DNA of 64,000 bases from JBFGJY01 sp041576975. Its GTDB lineage: Bacteria > Pseudomonadota > Gammaproteobacteria > UBA4575. Below, piece by piece: positions 17,408 through 26,242 of the stretch. A model generated the notes under the pieces. The model was not told where the DNA came from. It made no database searches and worked only from the letters and a program-made list of their open reading frames with translations. Location of the stretch: positions 58,668 through 122,667 of the forward strand of contig JBFGJY010000002.1 in NCBI GenBank assembly GCA_041576975.1, written 5' to 3'. Position 1 is the first letter of the stretch. The number at the start of each line of letters is the position of its first letter. The position numbers were made by a program, and so were the translations under genes.

Positions 17408-18139
17408 ATGACAACTCAAAACCCAATTCGTGTTTTCACCATTTTAATATTTGCTTTGGCAGTTTCTGTCTATCTGGTTACAACCCGAGCTTATGGGGGT
17501 GAACATGATCACTCGCATGCAGGAGGTCATGACTCCACGATCGAATTTCAAGAGGGGCAGCACTATTACAGAATTTCACCAGCCGTGCCAACCGATGTTA
17601 AATCAGGCGATGTTGAAGTTTTGGAACTATTTTGGTACGGATGTCCGCATTGTTATGAGTTTGAGAAGTACTTAAAAAGCTGGGAACAAGAAAAACCAGC
17701 ATATATCGAGTTTGCACGTATGCCAGCAGTTTTGAATCGCGGTTGGATTCCACATGCCCGCGCCTACTATGCTTTAGAAACCATGGGAGAGCTTGAGAGG
17801 ATACATCCAATATTCTTTGAGGGCATTCATGAGCAAGGTAGACGGCTTCGGGATATGGACTCTATGGCGCGCTTTTTAACTCAATACGGAATTGATGCCG
17901 ATCAGTTTAAGAAAGCATATGATTCATTTTATGTAGAGACAAAAATAAAACGCTCTAATCAATTAATACGTCAATATGGCTCAAGTTCAGTGCCTACTGT
18001 GATCATAAATGGTAAATTTCGAAGCACGGCACGTGATGCCGGTAGCTATGACCGATTATTGCAACTGGTGAATCAGTTAGCTCAACAAGAAGCTAATCTA
18101 ATTGCACAGCCTGTTAGCGTAGAAGAAAAAACTAATTAG
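17408..18139 (+). CDS. dsbA: Periplasmic thiol:disulfide interchange protein DsbA
   Basis: DsbA introduces disulfide bonds into exported proteins. The 243-aa precursor has an N-terminal signal sequence, then a His-rich short segment (GEHDHSHAGGHD) that is unusual in DsbA and may bind metal. The thioredoxin-like domain has the redox centre CPHC in WYGCPHCYEFEKYL (near residue 77) and the cis-proline region SSVPTVIINGKF. It follows cytochrome c4 by 109 nt. Its stop codon overlaps the end of a small convergent gene on the other strand. Confidence 0.95.
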   Translation: MTTQNPIRVFTILIFALAVSVYLVTTRAYGGEHDHSHAGGHDSTIEFQEGQHYYRISPAVPTDVKSGDVEVLELFWYGCPHCYEFEKYLKSWEQEKPAYIEFARMPAVLNRGWIPHARAYYALETMGELERIHPIFFEGIHEQGRRLRDMDSMARFLTQYGIDADQFKKAYDSFYVETKIKRSNQLIRQYGSSSVPTVIINGKFRSTARDAGSYDRLLQLVNQLAQQEANLIAQPVSVEEKTN

Positions 18140-18306
18140 TTTTTTTTACTTGTAGAATTTTTGTTGCGGCTCGAATTTCTCTCATGAAATTCATTTAAGA
18201 TTTGATCAACATTGACACGATCAGTCTTTCTTGATCGCGTCTGTGATTGACGTTTTCTTAGATCTTCAAAAATTTTTCTCACAGCAAGCTTGACTTCCGT
18301 GTCCAC
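18136..18306 (-). CDS. Possible small basic protein, 56 aa
   Basis: A GTG codon at 18306, preceded at 4 nt by AGAGGG, opens a 56-codon frame that ends at TAA 18136-18138, overlapping the dsbA stop tail to tail. The product is hydrophilic and basic: DTEVKLAVRKIFEDLRKRQ, then a Ser/Arg-rich linker, then DRVNVDQILNEFHERN and a Lys/Asn-rich tail. Two amphipathic helices look likely. I recognise no family. The good ribosome binding site and non-random composition support it; the lack of a recognised homologue is the main doubt. Confidence 0.5.
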   Translation of the reverse strand: MDTEVKLAVRKIFEDLRKRQSQTRSRKTDRVNVDQILNEFHERNSSRNKNSTSKKN

Positions 18307-18458
18307 TTTTCCCTCTTACATCCATGTTTTAGGGCATGTGTATCATAGGCGACATAAAATGACCCCTATGAGCAATCGCGATTAGCGGTTAGGAAAGAGG
18401 GACAAGCGGAGGCCGAGTTATTGTTAAACTTGATGAACCTCAAAGATTAAATTAGCTA

Positions 18459-18968
18459 TCAGTATAAGCGTCCACCCCCAACTATACGAGTTTTCCAAAA
18501 TGGATCGCTTAATTTATTGGTAGACACTTTTCTACCAGTATTCGGCGCATGCACGAATTGACCTTTGCCAATATATATACCTACATGAGAAATTTTTTTG
18601 TTGCCGAGGTTAAAGAACACCACATCACCAGACTCAAGTTGAACGAGCCTAATAGGCCGTGCGATGCTGTATTGTTGATGTGAAGTGCGCGGAGTATGTA
18701 TCCCTAGTTTTCCATGGGTGTAATACACCAAGCCACTACAATCAAAGCCTTTTGGTGAAGCACCACCATAAAGATAAGGGTTACCGACCTGCGATTTTGC
18801 AAGGTTTGCAATTTTTTTGCCTATATTTAAATGTTTATTGTCGAGGTTTTGTGCTGCAATACCTTTAACACTGGGTTGAGTGATAGTTTGTTGGCGTGTC
18901 TGAGAACATGCAGATAATAGTAATAGACCACAGCTGCAGACAATTAGAAATAGAATATCCTTATTCAT
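18459..18968 (-). CDS. NlpC/P60 family lipoprotein, probable murein endopeptidase
   Basis: This outer-membrane or periplasmic lipoprotein probably cleaves peptide cross-links in peptidoglycan, like E. coli MepS (Spr). The 169-aa precursor has a lipoprotein signal with lipobox LLSAC. The NlpC/P60 domain shows the catalytic Cys in GFDCSGLVYY, the His in SHVGIYIG and a third polar residue in GQFVHAP. It stands alone on the minus strand, divergent from nothing close and followed by the dsbA-side gap. Confidence 0.92.
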   Translation of the reverse strand: MNKDILFLIVCSCGLLLLSACSQTRQQTITQPSVKGIAAQNLDNKHLNIGKKIANLAKSQVGNPYLYGGASPKGFDCSGLVYYTHGKLGIHTPRTSHQQYSIARPIRLVQLESGDVVFFNLGNKKISHVGIYIGKGQFVHAPNTGRKVSTNKLSDPFWKTRIVGGGRLY

Positions 18969-19059
18969 AGCCTATATAGCTTTATCGTCAAAAGTTGATT
19001 GCGCTATATCAACTATAGTTGAAAGCATGACAGTAGGTCATGTATTACATACTGAATGC

Positions 19060-20889
19060 TTACAGATTATAGATGATTGGCAATAGCCATGAATAAGTTA
19101 ACCACATAATAATAGTAAGCGGTGTTCCTACCTTCACAAAATCAATAAATTTATAACCTCCGGCATTCATAACTAATAGATTTGTTTTGTACGCCATCGG
19201 CGTTATGTAACTCATGTTTGCGCCGAATAACACAGCCAATATAAAAGGTGCAGCAGGTTGCGCCAATTGTTCGGCGATACTTACTGCAACTGGTGTTCCA
19301 ATTACGGCGGCCGCATTATTAGAAACCACATTAGTAAGTAAAGCCATCAACAACATTAAGCCACTTAATATGATAGGTGCATTGGCACCCGCGGTGAGAT
19401 AAACAAATATACTAGCTAAGTATTCTGTACCACCGGTTATAACTAATGCCGAACCTATTGCAAGGCTCGCGACAACAATCAATATAATTGGTGCACTTAA
19501 AGCTTGAGTGGCATCGCGCCAATTTAAGCAATTACTGATAACCATTAACAGCACTCCGCAAACTGCACTAATCGCGATGGGTAAAATCCCTAAAGCCGCA
19601 ATCAATACAATACCAATCATGATCCACAGTGCTAGCGGTGCTTTAGACGTGTGTGGTAAGTCTTCTGTGGAATCTAATACTAATAATTCACCACCCCTTT
19701 TTAGTTCCGCGATAATGGTAGATTTGCCCTGTACTAAAATAATATCACCCGCACGTAGTCGAAGATCGCGTATCTCTGAATACAAATTTTCAATAGTTTT
19801 ACCAGCGCGATGTAACGCAAGTGGAATTAAATGATAACGATCGTCGAACCGCGAACGTGAAAGAGATATATTTTCTATAGGTGAGCCTTGCGAAACAACA
19901 ATTTCTGCGAGTTGCTGTTGTGACGTCGAGCGTAAATCTTGTTCACTGATTGGCTCATTGTTTGAATACAACGTAGCTTCTAAAACTTCTTCAAATTCTT
20001 TTAAGGATTTAGGAGTATCACGAACAAATAATCGATCCCCAGCCCTGATTTCAACATCTGGTAACAATGATAAATAGGTATCTTCGCCTCGCTGAATGCG
20101 CTCTACTTTCATTGCTCCACTGGTTGATTTAAGGAGTTCAGCAAGCGTTTTTCCAACAGAACGACTCTCCTCAGAAATGTATAACTGCGCTAGAAATAGT
20201 CGAGGCGAGGTATCCGCTAATGGTGTTTCCCGTTCGGTAACTATACGTGGCGCGATCAGCCACAAATAGGTAATACCTACTATAGATGCAATACTTGCTG
20301 GCAATAAAAAGTCAAACATTGAAAATTTTTGCACACCCAGATCTGCTGCCACAGACACTACCAATAAATTTGTGGAGGTGCCTATGGTCGTACACATGCC
20401 TCCAACTAAAGTTGCAAATCCCATAGGCATAAGAACACCTGCGGGAGACCGATTGGTGCGCAGCGATACGCTAATTAAAATAGGTAACAGTAATACCACC
20501 ACTGGGGTGTTATTAATAAATGCACTAAGCGCTGCGCCTATAAGTAATGTAAATAATAGCGATATCAGTGGGCTAATGCGCCACAGCTTTGCTAACGAGC
20601 GACCAATGGGTTCTAGTGCCCCAGTACGCACAAGGCCTTGACCGGCAATCATTAACGCACAGACTGCGATTAATGCCTCGTGTCCAAAACCGGAAAAAAG
20701 TTCGATTGAATGTAATACACGCCCATCGTAGTGATAAGGAAATAACTCAAAGCCAATTGTTAGTGCCGCAATAACAAATAAGCTAGATGTCTCTAAAGGG
20801 ATACGCTCACGTGTAAAGAGAATTAAGGCAAGAATAGTAAGTATTAATATTGCTATTGCATGCTGGTCTGGCGCAGAGGGGAAAACCAT
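19060..20889 (-). CDS. SLC13 family permease with two RCK/TrkA-C domains
   Basis: This is a membrane symporter of the divalent anion:sodium type (sulfate, dicarboxylate or similar; substrate not resolvable). The 609-aa protein has two halves of membrane helices separated by a cytoplasmic insert with two TrkA-C domains (about residues 220-300 and 315-400; each has a hydrophobic strand pattern ending in LRAGD or IRAGDRLFV). The SLC13-type NTP/ATG-like loops are visible as SAFINNTPVVVLLLP and ATLVGGMCTTIGTSTNLLV, and in the second half VVSNNAAAVIGTPVA. Proteins of this layout often accompany sulfur metabolism. It has no obvious operon partner here. Confidence 0.88.
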   Translation of the reverse strand: MVFPSAPDQHAIAILILTILALILFTRERIPLETSSLFVIAALTIGFELFPYHYDGRVLHSIELFSGFGHEALIAVCALMIAGQGLVRTGALEPIGRSLAKLWRISPLISLLFTLLIGAALSAFINNTPVVVLLLPILISVSLRTNRSPAGVLMPMGFATLVGGMCTTIGTSTNLLVVSVAADLGVQKFSMFDFLLPASIASIVGITYLWLIAPRIVTERETPLADTSPRLFLAQLYISEESRSVGKTLAELLKSTSGAMKVERIQRGEDTYLSLLPDVEIRAGDRLFVRDTPKSLKEFEEVLEATLYSNNEPISEQDLRSTSQQQLAEIVVSQGSPIENISLSRSRFDDRYHLIPLALHRAGKTIENLYSEIRDLRLRAGDIILVQGKSTIIAELKRGGELLVLDSTEDLPHTSKAPLALWIMIGIVLIAALGILPIAISAVCGVLLMVISNCLNWRDATQALSAPIILIVVASLAIGSALVITGGTEYLASIFVYLTAGANAPIILSGLMLLMALLTNVVSNNAAAVIGTPVAVSIAEQLAQPAAPFILAVLFGANMSYITPMAYKTNLLVMNAGGYKFIDFVKVGTPLTIIMWLTYSWLLPIIYNL

Positions 20890-21046
20890 ACTTAATTGCT
20901 TATCCCTAGATTATGAAAATCAATATTAAATCGTTTCACCAGAAAAGCTCTTAGACCACTACGTACGGGCTATTTGGTTTTGTATCGATCATTCACTATA
21001 ATTCGCTGCGCGCATAAAGTTAAGTGAACAGGATATAGGAGTTTGT

Positions 21047-21547
21047 GTGAAGGACAATCAGTTTGCAACGCAATTGATGATCATAATTGGAATATTGGTG
21101 GGGCTTACAGTATTTATTTTAGCCCTTGCCAATGTACTCATTTCTGATGAGGATTTTTCTGAAGATACAGTAATTCAAGGAAACATAGAGGACCGTGTCA
21201 AACCAGTTGGTAATGTGAATATAGCTGGCAGTACTACTGTCGCTGCTAAGACTGCAGAATCTTCGCCAATTGAGGCCGGTGATTCCACACAAGCTGCGGC
21301 GGACTCAGGTCTCTCCGCTGAGAAGATTTACGAAGCCTGTAGCGCATGTCATGCCAGCGGTGTACTGAATGCTCCGAAGTTTGCTGATAAGGCAAGTTGG
21401 GAGCCCCGTATTGCAAAAGGTGTTGAACAACTCTATGCAAGTGCCATTAATGGAATTGGTACGATGCCCCCAAAAGGTGGTCGAGTTGATTATTCAGATG
21501 ATGACATCAAAAAAGCAGTTGATTACATGTTGGAGGCCGTCCAATAA
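21047..21547 (+). CDS. Cytochrome c5, membrane-anchored monohaem
   Basis: This small c-type cytochrome shuttles electrons in the periplasm. The 166-aa protein starts at GTG (21047), five bases after AGGAG. An N-terminal membrane helix (residues 9-34) anchors it, a flexible Ala/Ser/Glu-rich linker follows, and the cytochrome domain (about residues 90-166) has the haem site CSACHASG and the methionine ligand region GTMPPKGG. This matches cytochrome c5 of Pseudomonas and Shewanella. It is flanked by convergent or unrelated genes, so it is probably monocistronic. Confidence 0.93.
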   Translation: MKDNQFATQLMIIIGILVGLTVFILALANVLISDEDFSEDTVIQGNIEDRVKPVGNVNIAGSTTVAAKTAESSPIEAGDSTQAAADSGLSAEKIYEACSACHASGVLNAPKFADKASWEPRIAKGVEQLYASAINGIGTMPPKGGRVDYSDDDIKKAVDYMLEAVQ

Positions 21548-21580
21548 ATAATCTTATCTTAAACTCATTAAGTTGATTCC

Positions 21581-23092
21581 CTAGCTCAGTAAACGATCGT
21601 AGTGTCGATAACTTATCGCTTCACTAAGATGTTTAATTTGGATCGTTTCTGAATGTTCTAAATCTGCGATAGTGCGCGCAAGTTTAAGGGTTCGATGATA
21701 GCCACGTGCGGATAGGCCAAGTTGCTCATAGGCGCTATCCATTAGTTTTTCACTCTCGTGATTGAGTAAACAAAATTGTTCAATTTCTTTATTGCTCATA
21801 AATGCGTTAGGTTTTTGCTGTCGATCTAGTTGACGCCGTCGAGCTTCACATACGCGCTGTTGCACATCATTACTTGTTTCAGTCTCGCTTGTCACTTGTT
21901 GACGTAACTGCTCTTTGGGCACACGTGGTACATCAATATGAATATCGATTCGATCTAATAATGGTGCAGAGATCCGCGTGCGATAACGTCTTATTTGTTC
22001 GGGTGTACAGGCGCAATTGCCATTGACATCGATATCGCAACCTTGCGGACAAGGATTCATTGCAGCAATGAGTTGAAAGCGCGCGGGGAATTGTACTTGC
22101 CGAGCCGCACGTGAAATTGCGATATGACCCGTTTCTAAAGGCTCGCGCAGTACTTCTAACACGCGACGGTCAAACTCCGTTAGTTCATCTAAAAATAACA
22201 CTCCGTGATGCGCTAGTGAAATTTCGCCTGGCATCGGATACGAGCCACCCCCGACTAAGGCCACACCCGAAGCCGTATGATGCGGAGCACGAAATGGGCG
22301 AATACCCCATTGTTGATGATCAAAGCCGCCATGGCTGATCGAATAGATCGTAGCAGATTCAATCGCTTCTTGTTCGCTGAGGGCTGGTAGTATGCTGGGC
22401 AGTCGGCTTGCGAGCATGGTTTTACCACTCCCAGGTGAACCTACCATTAGCATATTATGTCCGCCGGCGGCAGCAACCTCTAAAGCGCGTTTGCCACGAC
22501 GCTGACCGCGCACATCGCTAAGGTCAAACATGTTAACGCAGTGATTAACTTCGATGGCATCGTTATAAGGTGCAATGGATTCTTGACCTGACAGATGTGT
22601 ACAGATTTCTAATAGACTATTCGATGCCAGTACCGTTGTTTGCTTGGCTAACAAGGCTTCACCACCATTATTGATGGGCACAACAATCGTGCGAGTATTC
22701 CTACCACTTGCTACCGCAGTGGGTAATACACCATGCACACTGCGTATTTGTCCGCTTAAACTAAGTTCACCAATGAATTCAAACTCATGCAGATGTTCTT
22801 GTGGTACTTGATTGGAGGCTGCCAAAATTCCTAGTGCAATTGGCAGATCAAATCTTCCACCTTCTTTAGGCAGATCAGCAGGAGCAAGATTTATTGTGAT
22901 GCGACGTGTTGGAAATTGATAGCCGGAATTTAGTAGAGCTGCGCGTACACGATCTTTACTTTCTTTTACCGCTGTTTCTGGTAGTCCAACAATCGATAAA
23001 CCAGGTAAGCCATTCGAGAGATGCACTTCTACAGTAACTAAGGGTGCATCCATGCCTGTTTGTGCACGGGAAAAGACAGTAGCCAGATTCAT
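21581..23092 (-). CDS. comM: YifB/ComM-family Mg-chelatase-like AAA+ ATPase
   Basis: ComM is an AAA+ helicase that extends branch migration during natural transformation in competent gammaproteobacteria. It is widespread in species not known to be competent. The 503-aa protein has the N-terminal Lon-like fold domain (residues 1-170, GLPGLSIVGLPETAVKESKDRVRAAL), Walker A GSPGSGKTM near residue 218, the Mg-chelatase motif around HHGVLFLDELTEF and a zinc-like CxxxC...C region (CPQGCDIDVNGNCACT). The ubiK gene lies 27 nt upstream on the same strand, as in several relatives. Confidence 0.93.
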   Translation of the reverse strand: MNLATVFSRAQTGMDAPLVTVEVHLSNGLPGLSIVGLPETAVKESKDRVRAALLNSGYQFPTRRITINLAPADLPKEGGRFDLPIALGILAASNQVPQEHLHEFEFIGELSLSGQIRSVHGVLPTAVASGRNTRTIVVPINNGGEALLAKQTTVLASNSLLEICTHLSGQESIAPYNDAIEVNHCVNMFDLSDVRGQRRGKRALEVAAAGGHNMLMVGSPGSGKTMLASRLPSILPALSEQEAIESATIYSISHGGFDHQQWGIRPFRAPHHTASGVALVGGGSYPMPGEISLAHHGVLFLDELTEFDRRVLEVLREPLETGHIAISRAARQVQFPARFQLIAAMNPCPQGCDIDVNGNCACTPEQIRRYRTRISAPLLDRIDIHIDVPRVPKEQLRQQVTSETETSNDVQQRVCEARRRQLDRQQKPNAFMSNKEIEQFCLLNHESEKLMDSAYEQLGLSARGYHRTLKLARTIADLEHSETIQIKHLSEAISYRHYDRLLS

Positions 23093-23119
23093 GCAAACTT
23101 TATAGGACTTAATTAATTG

Positions 23120-23374
23120 TTATTTATTTAATATTTTTTGTTCAAGTTCTTGTATACGTTGTTCTAGTTTCTTCACCCGTTGTTGGCTTTCCGATAACAT
23201 TTTAGCCTGCACATCAAATTCTTCGCGAGTGACGAGATCAAGGCGCTGAAACACCCCTTCTGCAGCTACACGAACATTTTTTTCGAGATTTTGCTTGGCT
23301 GTTTTTAAATCATCGGGTATTGCGGCACTAATTTTACGCACAATTTCATCAAGAGCTTGAGTATCAATTTTCAT
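23120..23374 (-). CDS. ubiK: Ubiquinone biosynthesis accessory factor UbiK
   Basis: UbiK (YqiC, formerly BMFP family) is a coiled-coil trimeric protein that partners UbiJ in the ubiquinone-synthesis complex. The predicted product is 84 aa starting MKIDTQALDEIVRKI. This ATG (23374) has GGAG 8 nt upstream, whereas the in-frame ATG 15 nt earlier lacks a site. The N-terminal amphipathic helix and the C-terminal coiled coil (QQRVKKLEQRIQELEQKI) fit the family. It sits directly upstream of comM, away from the ubiE-J-B operon. Confidence 0.9.
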   Translation of the reverse strand: MKIDTQALDEIVRKISAAIPDDLKTAKQNLEKNVRVAAEGVFQRLDLVTREEFDVQAKMLSESQQRVKKLEQRIQELEQKILNK

Positions 23375-23431
23375 GTCATGGCACTCCATTGATTCTGAGT
23401 TCTAGTGTAACTGAATCGTTACAGATCACAG

Positions 23432-23448
23432 CGCACCAACTAAGCGCA
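23432..23448. promoter_or_regulatory. NtrC-like enhancer site, distal
   Basis: CGCACCAACTAAGCGCA matches the palindromic NtrC consensus (TGCACCA-N3-TGGTGCA) at most positions, with the left half nearly perfect. It is centred about 130 bp upstream of the expected sigma-54 start site, and its start is 34 bp from that of the next site, about three helical turns. Confidence 0.6.
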
Positions 23449-23465
23449 GATACGGTTTAAATGAG

Positions 23466-23482
23466 TGCATTATTTTAGTGCA
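23466..23482. promoter_or_regulatory. NtrC-like enhancer site, proximal
   Basis: TGCATTATTTTAGTGCA keeps both outer TGCA arms of the NtrC consensus and the central A...T spacing. It is centred about 96 bp upstream of the expected start site. The pair resembles the glnA enhancer layout of E. coli (two sites about 32 bp apart, roughly 110-140 bp upstream). Confidence 0.6.
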
Positions 23483-23542
23483 GGGAGCAATAGCGCCTCT
23501 GAAATATCTATAACACATTGTTTTTTTTATGACATAAAAGTA

Positions 23543-23560
23543 TTGGCATGCCCTGTGCAT
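23543..23560 (+). promoter_or_regulatory. Sigma-54 promoter of the porin-glnK-amtB locus
   Basis: TTGGCATG-CCCT-GTGCAT has the invariant GG (23545-23546) and GC (23557-23558) exactly 10 nt apart, as sigma-54 requires. Transcription would begin near 23570, leaving a leader of about 38 nt before the ATG. With the two NtrC-like sites upstream this predicts induction under nitrogen limitation. Confidence 0.75.
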
Positions 23561-23607
23561 TAATACAGTTTAAATATAAACAACGCGATTAATCAAGGGT
23601 GTATGTA

Positions 23608-24366
23608 ATGAATAAGAAACTATAGCACTTGGCACTGATAATCATATTAATAGGCAGTAGTGCAGTGTTTACACAACAGGCATCAGCCTATGAGGCGACG
23701 CTTTCCGGCAATGCGGGAATATTATCTGAATATGTTTTTAGAGGTATTACACAGGATACTGCTTCGGGTAATGGCGGTCTTGATTTAGAAGTCGGTGGCT
23801 TTTATTTGGGCAGCTGGGTTGCCGAAGTTGATACGGGTGTCGAATATGACGTCTATGCAGGTTATGTGCATGAATTTGCCAATGGATTTTACTTGGGTGC
23901 CGGTGCGACCACCTATCAATTTTCAGATAGCTTTGCCAATGAATTCAACGAGGGCAACCTCTATGCGGGCTGGTCTAATGATATTTGGTCACTAGATTTG
24001 GAGTACACCATGGGTGACTACAACGGAAAATTTCTGAGTGACACCCCAGATGGTATGGGGGGTTTCTTACCCGAGGGTGATGACTATACCTACTTTGCCG
24101 CTACTGGAGGTTGGAACGGTGTGTATCTAACCTATGGTGAATTCGGCGACGATGCTAAGGATGCGTTTGGTTGGCATGTTGAAGGTGGTTACACGTTCGA
24201 AGTTGGTGGATTTGAAATCACAGGTGCCATATTACATACGGATTTAGATGATGATCCCCAAGTTTTACTGAGTGATGGTGGTTCAATATCTGATAATGAT
24301 GAGACAACGGCTTATGTAAGCATTCACACCAGCTTCGACATCATGAAATGGGGAAGTGGTGGTTAA
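23608..24366 (+). pseudogene. TorF-family putative porin, in-frame stop in the signal peptide
   Basis: The mature protein is a TorF-type (TIGR02001) outer-membrane beta-barrel: GNAGILSEYVFRGITQ at the start, repeated aromatic beta-strands and a final SIHTSFDIMKW strand. The natural start appears to be ATG 23608, with AAGGGTG upstream, reading MNKKL and then TAG (23623-23625) before HLALIIILIGSSAVF and the cleavage site ASA. Replacing that one codon restores a complete signal peptide and a 252-aa precursor. As read, synthesis would need re-initiation at TTG 23629, which lacks the positive n-region. The gene is otherwise intact, so this is a very recent mutation, a sequencing error, or a stop that is read through. 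It lies at the head of the NtrC/sigma-54-controlled glnK-amtB locus, so the porin probably passes nitrogen compounds. Confidence 0.7.
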
Positions 24367-24466
24367 TACCTAAAGCAAAAAACCATGCCAATTTATGTGG
24401 CACGGTCATTTCGCAACATTAAATAAAATATGAGTTTAGAAAAATCAAACAGTTCTAATTTCATAA

Positions 24467-24847
<381 letters not shown>

Positions 24848-24879
24848 TAATAAATAAATTCCTTTAGGAGGGTAATAAA

Positions 24880-26127
24880 GTGGAATCGCAAGTTACAGAA
24901 CTCGCCTACGCAGTTGATACGTTTTACTTCTTAGTGATGGGCGCATTCGTCATGTGGATGGCTGCGGGATTTTCCATGCTAGAAGCTGGTTTAGTACGTT
25001 CAAAGAGTACAGTGGAAATTTTAACCAAGAATATCGCTTTGTATTCTGTCGCCAGCATTATGTATATGCTTGTCGGTTACAACATCATGTATCCCGGTGT
25101 TGGCGTTAGTGCGTTTTGGCCAGGCATAAGTTTCTTTTTGGGAGGCGACAACACCGCTGAGGGTGTAATTGCCAGTGGTGGTGACACCTATTATTCGAAT
25201 CTTTCAGATTTCTTTTTTCAGGTTGTATTCGTAGCTACTGCGATGTCCATTGTTTCTGGCGCAGTGGCTGAACGCATGAAATTGTGGTCATTCTTGCTGT
25301 TTGCAGTCGTAATGTGTGGCTTCATTTATCCCATGCAGGGCTATTGGAAATGGGGTGGTGGATTTTTGGATCAAAATGGATTCTTAGATTTCGCTGGGTC
25401 CGGGGTTGTGCACTTAACTGGTGCTTGCGCGGCAATTGCTGGAGTAATTTTACTTGGAGCACGCAAAGGGAAATATACGTCGGATGGAAAAGTGGTCGCA
25501 ATTCCCGGAGCCAATTTACCTTTGGCGACCTTGGGCACCTTCATTCTATGGTTAGGGTGGTTTGGCTTTAATGGTGGTTCCGAACTAAAAGTCTCCGATG
25601 TGGGAGAGGCCAATGCCGTGGCCATGATATTCGTCAATACCAATGCTGCAGCTGCAGGTGGTGTGATTGCAGCATTGATCGCCGCGCGTCTGGCATTCGG
25701 CAAAGCTGATTTGTCTATGGCATTAAATGGTGCAATCGCAGGCTTAGTGGCGATCACTGCTGAACCGCTTACCCCAACTCCAGGGTGGGCAACCATGATT
25801 GGTGCAGTCGGTGGTGTGCTGGTTGTATTTAGTGTTGTGTTGTTAGACAAGATGAAGATTGACGACCCAGTCGGTGCGATCTCTGCACATGGTACCGTCG
25901 GCATTTGGGGTCTTCTTGCCGTTTGCATCACAAATGAAGAAGCAGCCCTCACTGCACAATTACTTGGGATTGTAGTGATCTTTATGTGGGTGTTTGTGGT
26001 CAGTTTAATCGCCTGGGGAATTATTAAAGTCATTATGGGAATCCGTATTAGTGAAGAAGATGAAGAATTGGGTGCGGATTATTCCGAGTGTGGCATGGAG
26101 GCTTATCCAGAGTTTGTGATTAAGTAG
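24880..26127 (+). CDS. amtB: Ammonium transporter AmtB
   Basis: AmtB is a trimeric channel for ammonium/ammonia in the inner membrane, closed by GlnK. The 415-aa protein has 11 predicted membrane helices and no clear cleaved signal. Family motifs include DTFYFLVMGAFVMWMAAGFSMLEAGLVRSK, DFAGSGVVHLTGACAA with the first pore histidine, FNGGSEL, and AHGTVGIWGLLAV with the second pore histidine. Translation starts at GTG 24880, 7 nt after TAGGAGGG, which is a strong site. A hairpin terminator follows the gene. Confidence 0.97.
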   Translation: MESQVTELAYAVDTFYFLVMGAFVMWMAAGFSMLEAGLVRSKSTVEILTKNIALYSVASIMYMLVGYNIMYPGVGVSAFWPGISFFLGGDNTAEGVIASGGDTYYSNLSDFFFQVVFVATAMSIVSGAVAERMKLWSFLLFAVVMCGFIYPMQGYWKWGGGFLDQNGFLDFAGSGVVHLTGACAAIAGVILLGARKGKYTSDGKVVAIPGANLPLATLGTFILWLGWFGFNGGSELKVSDVGEANAVAMIFVNTNAAAAGGVIAALIAARLAFGKADLSMALNGAIAGLVAITAEPLTPTPGWATMIGAVGGVLVVFSVVLLDKMKIDDPVGAISAHGTVGIWGLLAVCITNEEAALTAQLLGIVVIFMWVFVVSLIAWGIIKVIMGIRISEEDEELGADYSECGMEAYPEFVIK

Positions 26128-26207
26128 ATATTCCTCCTCAACTCAATTTTGAGCATGCACGCGAATGCAAGTTTAAAATAAGGGTTATATACTTAACACA
26201 GTGCTTG

Positions 26208-26237
26208 AGCGCCTTCTTTGTGGAGGCGCTTTTTTTA
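26208..26237 (+). terminator. Rho-independent terminator after amtB
   Basis: AGCGCC (26208-26213) pairs with GGCGCT (26225-26230) across an 11-nt loop, and eight T follow. It ends the glnK-amtB transcript. The minus-strand speE gene converges on it but has no T run on its own strand. Confidence 0.85.
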
Positions 26238-26242
26238 TGCAA

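Noticed and set aside
23608..24366. Genetic code with TAG read as an amino acid.
   Set aside because: TAG serves as the natural stop of dsbA, amtB and rph, among others.
24400..24420. Second sigma-54-like site (TGGCACG, later GC) directly ahead of glnK.
   Set aside because: The GG and GC dinucleotides are 12 nt apart; sigma-54 needs 10. The upstream site at 23543 has the right spacing.
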